The notes under the pieces are model-generated. The model searched no databases, had not been told where the DNA came from, and saw only the letters and a program-made list of their open reading frames with translations. Positions 18,107-25,004 of a DNA stretch of 25,004 nt are shown here, in pieces; positions within the stretch are counted from its first letter, which is position 1; each line of letters starts with the position of its first letter. Source of the DNA: Phoronis australis (lineage: Eukaryota > Phoronida > Phoronidae); contig NMRA01001067.1 in the NCBI GenBank assembly GCA_002633005.1, positions 10,177 to 35,180 of the forward strand. Reading direction: 5' to 3'. The position numbers were made by a program, and so were the translations under genes.

Positions 18107-18876
18107 GTCTCGGCAAAAAACTTTTGGAAACAGTGTGGTCTTCGAAACGCCATTTTCTTTCCTTTCAACGTGGACGGCACAGCATTGAAATAAGTGCGGG
18201 CTAAAGCCCCAAAGCCCCCCGCCCAGCTGCCTATGGTGCGCCGCCCATGATTAAGCTTTTCGAATGAACTTATTCACTCGGAGAATCATTTTTTTACTTT
18301 TCGCTTGTCACTCCACCATTTGGAATTTTTAACCTAAGGGTGAACTCATAGACTAAACCATTCACAGAGCTCATTGGTTTGCGTTCAGGTCACCATATGA
18401 CGTCATTAGGTAAAAAATTAAGCTCACAAGATTGAAGACGATTTGATTCGTTGTTGTTAGAAAAAGGTAAAAGAAGTGAATTACAACCGGTAAGTCCGTT
18501 TGTGGTTTTCTAAACGTGTCAAGGAAATTTAATTTTGTTAATGTGATACTAACATACTGAACAAAAATTTTCCTCCCATGTTTTGGTTTGTAATCTTTTT
18601 CACTAAGTGGCGAAAAGCTCTCAGGTGGAACTTCAGCTCTGTTTACAGGCTTGGCTACATGGAACTGCCATTTTGAAAAAAAAGTGAATCTTCAGTCGAA
18701 TTAATGGACTCTTCTCACTAACAAAACATTTACAAGGGCAAGCAAACTAGATTTCTTAAAGCGACATTAAACCTGTGCTCAGTGTCGTAAACCAACTTAT
18801 GACTAAGGCAACCTGGTCTGATCAGTTCCCTATTCATTTTAGAAAGGATTTCTGGATTTTGGGAAACTGATGGTTC

Positions 18877-18882
18877 TTTATT
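18877..18882 (-). terminator. Poly(A) signal of gene B
   Basis: AATAAA on the minus strand, about 100 nt after the stop codon, at the position equivalent to 2531-2536 in copy A. Confidence 0.75.
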
Positions 18883-18983
18883 TCAGTGCTACCTTGTGGA
18901 TGAGCTTAGTCTGAAGGACTAACGACTGCCTTTCGTATACTTATTTACCATGGTGTTTGAGACTAAATGTTGATACTTGGTCC

Positions 18984-21861
18984 TCAGCTCAAGATACCCA
19001 ACTTACGTTGTGGATTGAAAATTCTAAACACGCCTTGAGCTTCACTTGTATAGACTCCAACATCAGGGCTCACTGGACGAGTTCTGTACTTAGGATCTTT
19101 TAACGTCAGCAAGACTTGGTTAGCGGTACCAAACTGAAAAATTAAGTCAAGTTAGGTCGCCATTTAAAAAAGTACCTCTTTTTAGGTTTAAAAATGCAAT
19201 TGAGACAAAAATGTAACGAGGCACGCGAAAAATTTGCGTTTTGCACTGTGATTAAGCGCTGAATGCACTGGTTTTTAAAACCTAGAAGGAGGCTCTTTGT
19301 AACTTTGGTGACTACATGAATAAGACATGACAGCGTTTTGTCGTTCAGCAATTTTTTCCAGACGTGAGGGGTTCTGAACGTGCGATAACATCTGACTCCT
19401 TTGTTAACTGCCCAGCACAATCTTTTGTCCCGTATGACAACAAGCAGGCCAATTGTCTCCCAGGCTTCAAAGGGTTACTGAAACCTGGCAGAATGGATTG
19501 TCTTAACTTCTGTTGTAGTTGGGCGATTTTGGTGACACAAAAACTAAACACGATCAGCATTTGACAAGGAATTCTGAAATACTATTGGTTTTTGTTCAAA
19601 TATGTTATAACTTAACTTATATTTATAGCAGCACAACCCAGTCAGGCTAGACAGGATCTGATCGGAAATTAGAGCAATTATCAAACAAAAGAGAGCCAGG
19701 CCTCCAAACATAAATGTCAGAATGGAGTTAACCAGTCGTGTGAGATATTGGCTACAGGGGTAAACTTTCCAACTTGTTGGGCTATAGAATCGAACAAGTA
19801 GGGAGCAACGGGAGAACACCGTAAAGATGTATCATTGTTAAAGGCCTGATTGAATACGCATTACCTACTAGTGTACAGGACAAACTGCAAGTAGTAAAAG
19901 TAGTGCGCCATTGATTTTTCCGTTGCCACTCACCATTTCATACTTGTTCTCGCTGCACGGAACTCAAGTCAATCATTTCCAAGTTCAAATTAAGATCATG
20001 TAGGACCGTATAAAAATGGTTAACTTGAGATCATCATATCTCAGACATGGCTGATCGAGTTCAAACTTCGAGATACCATGAGCTCACATACACTGCTTTT
20101 CCAAGCACAATTAGGAATTGTTTTTGAAATGTCTCATTTTTGCATGAGCGGCTATCAAAAAATAGGATATGATTTTTATGAAAATACTCTGAAGATGCAT
20201 AAAACGAAAGGGAAAGAATATATTACAAAATTGTTACAGCGTTGTTGAGATCTCAACTCTTGCATGCTGGTTTCAAGTAAAATATAATCATGTTGTTGCC
20301 AACCGTCGTGTTGCTATGGAAGTACCTTGGTTTTTCGCTAAAATTTACTAAAATGCCATAGTTGCCTGACCTATAATCAAATTGTTCACGCTTTCTACTG
20401 TTATTGGTTTAAAATCGTTTTGCAGATATTTGGCATGTATATGCTACAACATACGTATGCAGAACCTTCTCGACAAGATTGAATATTTAGCAGAACGTCA
20501 ACAAGATTTTAACTCAGTAAAAGAATATATTTCTGAATGTAAATAGCCTGTAGAATTTTGATTTGTGACTTTTTACTGACCTCGCCATTGACTTGGTTAT
20601 GTGACCATGACCCATTAGTACAAGTGATAGCAAAACGGGGGTATCAATAACATGACCAAATTTCGTTTGATGTGAATGTTCAAGATGAAATCTCAAAAAA
20701 CGCTGATACAGTTTTCTAAATTATCATTTCGGTTTGGTTTAATGTAACTTTGATTTTTTTCATGAAAATCATAAATTTAAACAATTTTTAATAGTATTGT
20801 GGAGAACTATCATATATAGTATCTGAATATAGTTGCAGTCACGGGTGATGCTGTTACCAATACTTTCGCATAGGTCTCTTGAGAACAGGCCAAGAACTGA
20901 GAAGTCATAGCTTTCACCCATACCAAAACCGCAGATATTTCTAGTTAAACATACTCTTGACGAACGTTTTACCTCCAGTAGTCCACCTGCTCCCCGCCAT
21001 TTTATGTAGAACTGGACGAACTTGTTACAGTCAAGCAGCTTCCTTCTCAAAATTGCCTCAGGTTGTTGAAACCCACCAGTGATGACGTAGAGTACATTCT
21101 CGTTGTTTAATGGCCCACCCCCCAATACGAGATGGTAGTCCTTGTAGAAAAGGCCATTTGGTTGCATTTTACCAATAGACAGAAACGCTGTGGTGTCACA
21201 CGCTTTCACTTGGAACTTGACGTAGTTGTAGCTGCTGAAGTCGTATTTTGATTGGACGAGATGAGTCGTAGGCGGCGTGATGATGGTTTCAAATTTTTCT
21301 GTAGTTCAAATAACACGCAACTAGTTAATAAAACAATTAAAATGTCAATAATATCATATAATATCGCCGGGTCATATTGCCCTAAACCATTATCCGCAAG
21401 ACCAGAACCACAAAACGCCTATTTTGTAAACTGATTATCTGGAGGCTGCTTCAGATGTCGTAAGACCGGTTCCAGCTTAATCCGGTTGTAAGCACGTTAT
21501 TGCGAAGGCGTCGCCGCGTTTTCGTTTCACCACAGCACAACATTGGTGCTATCGTAAACGTGATGGTATTTCACACTGAGTTCCGTTTAAAGCCGACCAC
21601 CAGTAACCACGTTAATGGCTTTTTTGGCTCAATCAAATTTGACCGAACTTAAGACTTGGGATGTCGGGATCATGGGCCATCAATACTATGTTTGAGAAAC
21701 GTGGTGACAACTTACGTGGCTGCTGTGAAAAGGAATAAACTGTTCTAGAGGCAAATTCACTCAAAATCTAAAAATAAAAAGCATGACATGCAAACCTCAC
21801 CAGCTGTAAGGATGTTGCCGACATTGGCCGTGAGTAGCGCTAGTGTCACAAGAGTCCACAT
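18984..21861 (-). CDS. Secreted Methyltransf_FA-domain protein, gene B
   Basis: Coding exons 21861-21801, 21298-20973 and 19133-18984 join to 178 residues, the same lengths and phases as gene A. The signal peptide begins MWTLVTLALL and ends ILTA. The domain marks are kept: FQVKAC (49-54), YHLVLGGG (75-82), PLNNENV, CNKFVQFYIKW (111-121) and GVFRIFNPQRK near the end. By eye 32 of 178 residues differ from gene A, while the block from residue 104 to 127 is unchanged. No stops or frameshifts are present, so both genes look functional. The acceptors read TACAG and TTTCAG, and the donors GTGAGG and GTAAAACG. The role is inferred as for gene A: an extracellular protein with one Methyltransf_FA-like fold and a probable disulphide between C54 and C111. 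Confidence 0.82.
19327..19822. other. Copy B-specific segment in last intron
   Basis: Copy A passes directly from GAATAAGA to TGTATCATTG (near 2953-2970), whereas copy B has about 500 extra bases between these phrases. The flanks hold AATAAGA on the left and GTAAAGA on the right, a weak hint of a duplicated target. I see no inverted ends. On the minus strand one open frame contains a hydrophobic stretch (ILTFMFGGLALFCLIIALI) that could be a membrane segment, but the frame has no start context or splice support. It may be an insertion in B or a deletion in A. Confidence 0.55.
20973..21298 (-). other. Central exon of gene B
   Basis: Encodes residues 21-129 and is 326 nt long, as in gene A. The acceptor is ACTACAG on the minus strand and the donor is GAG followed by GTAAAACG. 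This exon holds 22 of the 32 amino-acid differences between the paralogues. Confidence 0.8.
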
Positions 21862-21888
21862 GGTTCTACTTGAGTCAGAAGAAAGCAC
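21801..21888 (-). other. Signal-peptide exon of gene B
   Basis: Acceptor TTTAATTACAG, a 27-nt leader, ATG at 21861-21859, 20 codons and one base, then donor GTGAGG. The structure is identical to 5112-5199. The first intron from here to the donor at 23097 is about 1.2 kb, against 7.5 kb in copy A. Confidence 0.82.
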
Positions 21889-21963
21889 CTGTAATTAAAC
21901 ACAGCTGACAAAAAAATGTCAAAACTACCCTCATTCCAGGCCCCCTGGAGCATACCTACGATT

Positions 21964-23096
21964 ATTTGGAGAACTGAGTTCACCATCTTTCTGTTTGTTT
22001 TGAAATGTTTTCTTATTGAATAGACTAATCTACCAACCACGGAATCTATCAGTATATGTATTTTCTTATCACTTGTGTAGCCTTACCTCATTCAATATTG
22101 TTCTCACCGTTACATGATACTCACGTCCGTGATTAGTCGGCTTAAATCAAATTGCTCTCAAATTTTTGTATTATGCAAGGCTCGGTTCTCCAAAGCCCAG
22201 AACACAAACGGAGAAAACGGTACCCTCGTGTAGGTTAAAATTATACTCTTTGTTTCCCGTAGTCAAAAGATTTGCATACGGCCAGGAATGCATTACCTGA
22301 TGCCAATGATACGGCGTAATTTAGATATTTTCAATTATTAGCCAAAAATTCTTCTACAACTCGTCGCAAGTCGCTGGAAACTATGTTACGGACTAGGGAT
22401 ACATCTGGTGTGTCCTAGGCTGGTACACAACATTTTCTTGAACAACACTGAACTTCAAGTCCACCTGTCCTTTTCATTACCCTGTCGTCGTCGTCAATTC
22501 ATCGCGTTCATCCTCCGTTTTCGTTGACCCGTTTGCCCCCACAAAAACTCATTATTGGTTTACACCACTTATATTTTTAAGAAATAAGCCTCAACTCATT
22601 TCGTAGGGTTAATTTTGAGGAAAATCTACGCATGGAAAGAACTCCGCTCATTATTGCTTAATACCAGTAGTTCTTTCCAAGAAACCGACTAAGTTCATTT
22701 TTATTTAAGTCTAACATTTGTCTCAACTTTCAAATTTTGAAACTCCCACATCTGGTAAGATAGTCGAAAGTAACACAAAACTTATGCGGAAAATTTAATT
22801 TTTACTATAAAATTTATTAAAATTTAAGATTTTTCTTAAGTCACATTCATTGCAACGGGCCCCAAGACTTCACAACTGAAGTAAGATGGCTTGTTTTACC
22901 GCATCATTTTTTGCATTAAGGATGGTCTGAAGCTGTTACGAACTCTCATTTCGTTCAAAGCAAGACACTTCTCGTCGGAGTTGCGATCAGTTTTTATCTA
23001 CATTAAAGATTAGTTTCTGTGGTGGCCGGAATGTCCCTTCAGTAGCGCCTGAAAACTCGCTGGTACCCGCTGAGAAAAGCGCATCATGCATCTTAC
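21964..23096. other. First intron of gene B
   Basis: Compact intron that keeps the empty target sites of two copy A insertions: ACCTACGATTATTT near 21955-21968 for the LTR element and CACTGAACTTCAAG near 22446-22459 for the TTAA element. It therefore approximates the ancestral intron. No further coding or repeat feature was seen. Confidence 0.7.
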
Positions 23097-23213
23097 CTGT
23101 ATGTTGTCAAGAATGTCTGCTTGCGGATAAATGTGTTATTTATACTATTTAGTAACACTGTTCTGTCAAGCACGAACTGTTTTAATGGCTTTGTCGTGTA
23201 AAGGAGTGCAGTG
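23097..23213 (-). other. Non-coding first exon of gene B (predicted)
   Basis: Ends at the donor ACATACAG followed by GTAAGATG. The start is inferred at about 30 bases past the TATA box. Sequence such as TAGTAACACTGTTCTGTCAA (plus strand) is shared with copy A 12774-12793. The boundary at the 5' side is approximate. Confidence 0.58.
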
Positions 23214-23242
23214 TTAACGAAAACACATTTAGACGCTCATTA

Positions 23243-23249
23243 TTTATAC
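23243..23249 (-). promoter_or_regulatory. TATA box of gene B
   Basis: TATAAAT on the minus strand, in TTTTTAGGTATAAATAATGA, at the position equivalent to 12863-12869. It stands about 150 bp upstream of the leader-exon donor. A MITE begins about 75 bp further upstream. Confidence 0.6.
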
Positions 23250-23323
23250 CTAAAAACGTTATGCCTTTGCACGAGTCCGACACACATAGTCACGATTCCC
23301 TGCTGAATCGCTGAGGTGGACTG

Positions 23324-23902
23324 CTCGCTGGTTCCCTGCGTGTCCGCTGGGAGGTAAAGAACACGCAGGTATCATTTATTTTTCGTCGGGAAATTTTTTT
23401 ACATCGGCGTTTCTGATAGGCTGGTCGAATTCTCAACAGGTAGCGCTTTACGCAAACAAACTGGCAAGACTGCTGGAGGAATTGTAAATGTGGTCACTTG
23501 TACAGACATATCGATGTTTAATTCTTGTTCAAGAAATATGTGAATCAAAAACTTGTGATTGCACCTTTTCGGAATGCACTAATCTACTGTCGCTGACTTT
23601 TGTTTACGCTGCTGTCCTATATTCACAAAGTATGAATAACACACCGGTTAAATCGGTCAGATGTGTGTTTCTTATACATGTATGTGCTTCAAGCACGCGG
23701 CTATTCAACGTTACTGCAGAAACGAAATAGTTGCTGTTATGCCACTTGCATGACAAGGCTAAAAATCGTTCATAGTCCGTCATTTTCTTTTTTTGTTGTT
23801 GTAAAGTTAGCCAATGCCTTCCGAGGTTACATCAACCAATGATAAAACGCGTGCTACTGAATGATACCTGTGTGTTCTCTACATGCAGAGAAACAGCGAG
23901 AC
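23324..23902. mobile_element. hAT-like MITE next to the gene B promoter
   Basis: Eight bases, GTGGACTG, are repeated on both sides (23316-23323 and 23903-23910), while copy A has a single ACGTGGACTAG near 12938-12948. The left end reads CTCGCTGGTTCCCTGCGTGT and the right end, read inward, CTCGCTGTTTCTCTGCATGT. After a gap both ends continue with AACACRCAGGTATCATT. This makes a 579-bp non-autonomous element. The 8-bp duplication fits hAT or P-type elements. The open frame at 23488-23730 inside it has no recognisable domain. Confidence 0.78.
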
Positions 23903-23910
23903 GTGGACTG

Positions 23911-24623
23911 ATCATAAATCCCGCTTCGTCAAGATTCGTCTCGTATTAAAGCAGCTGAGAGGCCTGGAACTCGAGTAATTACATAATTCAAAGTGCTTTT
24001 TTGCGTTTCAAAAATAATTCAACATGTTCATCAGATATTTTTACGTTTTGTTTGTAAAAAAATGAATTTCTGTTGATGTTTAAGCATTTTCTTTTAATTT
24101 TGAATTTCAAAAAGGCGATATGTCAACTGGTCGTAACTTCGTCGATTTTTCTTCGACCAAGGCAAAGCACGTTGCCTTATTTGGTATGATTAGACCTAGA
24201 CGTAGCACCTTTCCCTTTGACCTTTGATTCAAACAAAACAATGGCGACTTCAAGCAGCAGCCGGTCCGATTAACAGGCAATTGATATAAATCATATAAGT
24301 GTTTGAAATTAGTTATGGTGTAACAAATATATTCTAAAATGGAGTGCGATTACACATGATAGTCTGTGAGCGCATGCGGGCTTGCATTATAAGTGGGGAG
24401 GAGATTAGAAAATCTGTGGTGACTACAAAGTTTTTCTTTAGCGTGTATTAAAAAATAGATTATTTTGGGATTTTTTCTGGAAATTCCCTCACACTTGAAA
24501 GTGAATAACTCTGTTGTAGACCATGTGGGATAGTACTTTCATCAGAAATTGTTTCAAAGATATTTTTGACGAACTTTCGTGTTCCATGGCTCTTTAAAAT
24601 TTATCTTTTGACTTGTTTTCTAT
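23911..24623. other. Upstream flank of gene B
   Basis: Colinear with copy A 12943-14010, including the uninterrupted site where copy A carries its G/C-rich MITE (around GTTGTAGACCATG, 24512-24524). No gene or RNA feature is recognised. Confidence 0.55.
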
Positions 24624-25004
24624 CAAGAATTCACAGCAAAACGAAATGCAACATCGGCTGTTGACACAGAGAACGATTCTTTCAAATGTCAGTGCTTTAT
24701 TCGCGACATGACACAAACCTTCAACTGCTTTTTCAGAAACAGGAACACGCATTTCTTCGTATTTGTATTCTCGTGGGAACGACACGGCTTCTGCTGCTGC
24801 AGAAGGTATTCCAGCTGAATGAGTATGCCTGTATGTCCGATTCAAGAATTCACAGCAAAACGAAATGCAACATCGGCTGTTGACACAGAGAACGATTCTT
24901 TCAAATGTCAGTGCTTTATTCGCGACATGACACAAACCGTCAACTGCTTTTTCAGAAACAGGAACACGCATTTCTTCGTATTTGTATTCTCGTGGGAACG
25001 ACAC
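24594..25004 (-). CDS. Possible repeat-encoded partial protein
   Basis: A minus-strand frame is open from the right edge of the window to a TAA at 24594-24596, at least 136 codons, and covers both 219-bp units. Each unit encodes SFPREYKYEEMRVPVSEKAV, then GLCHVANKALTFERIVL and a cysteine-rich CVNSRCCISFCCEF segment. No domain family is recognised. The open frame is a weak sign of coding because a repeat whose length is a multiple of three keeps any open frame. A related stretch in copy A (TERIVLHANSLGFISF) keeps part of the frame, which gives slight support for an exon relic. No start codon context or splice site settles it. Confidence 0.25.
   Translation of the reverse strand: MSFPREYKYEEMRVPVSEKAVDGLCHVANKALTFERIVLCVNSRCCISFCCEFLNRTYRHTHSAGIPSAAAEAVSFPREYKYEEMRVPVSEKAVEGLCHVANKALTFERIVLCVNSRCCISFCCEFLIENKSKDKF
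24624..25004. repeat. 219-bp tandem repeat, truncated by window end
   Basis: CAAGAATTCACAGCAAAACG begins at 24624 and again at 24843, a period of 219 bases. The second unit runs off the window after 162 bases. The two units are almost identical (for example CCTTCAAC against CCGTCAAC). Copy A has one diverged partial unit near 14010-14060. Because 219 is 73 codons, the minus-strand frame stays open through both units. Confidence 0.92.

Larger units (their letters stand above)
18247..24690. repeat. Segmental duplication, copy B
   Basis: Aligns in the same orientation with 1875-14110, starting at about AAGCTTTTCGAATGAACTTA and running through the paralogous gene, first intron and promoter. Copy B lacks the LTR element, the TTAA element, the hAT-like MITE and the expanded 31-bp array. 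It has its own additions: a segment at about 19327-19822, a MITE at 23324-23902 and a 219-bp tandem repeat at its right end. The spacer between the copies is about 4 kb. Confidence 0.88.

Overview
The window looks like A+T-rich, repeat-laden genomic DNA from a marine invertebrate. The spliced genes with GT/AG introns, TATA boxes and AATAAA signals make it an animal. The Ty3/gypsy Gag type, the secreted single-domain Methyltransf_FA-like protein and the general TE content would suit a cnidarian or similar lophotrochozoan, but no feature fixes the phylum. Coding density is very low. The supported host genes are two close paralogues plus one terminal exon of a third gene, all on the minus strand. 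The main organising feature is a direct segmental duplication: copy A (about 1875-14110) and copy B (about 18247-24690) align from end to end, with insertions in one or the other.

Each copy carries one gene for a predicted secreted protein of 178 residues. I assembled the models from splice signals conserved in both copies: a TATA box, a non-coding first exon, a signal-peptide exon, a central exon, a last exon and an AATAAA signal. The central exon and the start of the last exon together give one Methyltransf_FA-like ('farnesoic acid O-methyltransferase') fold. Both copies are open throughout and about 82% identical in protein, with replacements clustered in the N-terminal two thirds.

Region by region: 1-1874 holds a poly-G start, a fragment of a hAT-like repeat and a 36-bp tandem repeat. 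1875-14110 is copy A, whose gene runs from the TATA box at 12863-12869 to the AATAAA signal at 2531-2536. Its last intron has an 8-unit 31-bp array. Its first intron is swollen to about 7.5 kb by a pol-deleted LTR retrotransposon (5271-9114), which itself contains a 2-kb foldback DNA element, and by a TTAA-flanked DNA transposon with a broken THAP domain (9688-11376). A hAT-like MITE with an assembly gap lies upstream of the promoter (13590-13914). 14133-15705 is a decayed LINE on the minus strand, cut off at both ends. 15714-15965 is a degenerate 76-bp repeat, and 15966-17249 is empty to my eye. 17314-17507 is a cysteine-rich terminal exon with its poly(A) signal. 17700-18106 is a MITE with long inverted ends. 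18247-24690 is copy B, with a compact 1.2-kb first intron, a 0.5-kb private segment in the last intron and a MITE about 75 bp upstream of its TATA box. The right edge begins a 219-bp (73-codon) tandem repeat that keeps an open frame.

Because copy B preserves empty target sites for three of copy A's insertions, and copy A preserves the empty site for copy B's MITE, the window records the order of events: gene duplication first, then separate transposon loads in the two copies.
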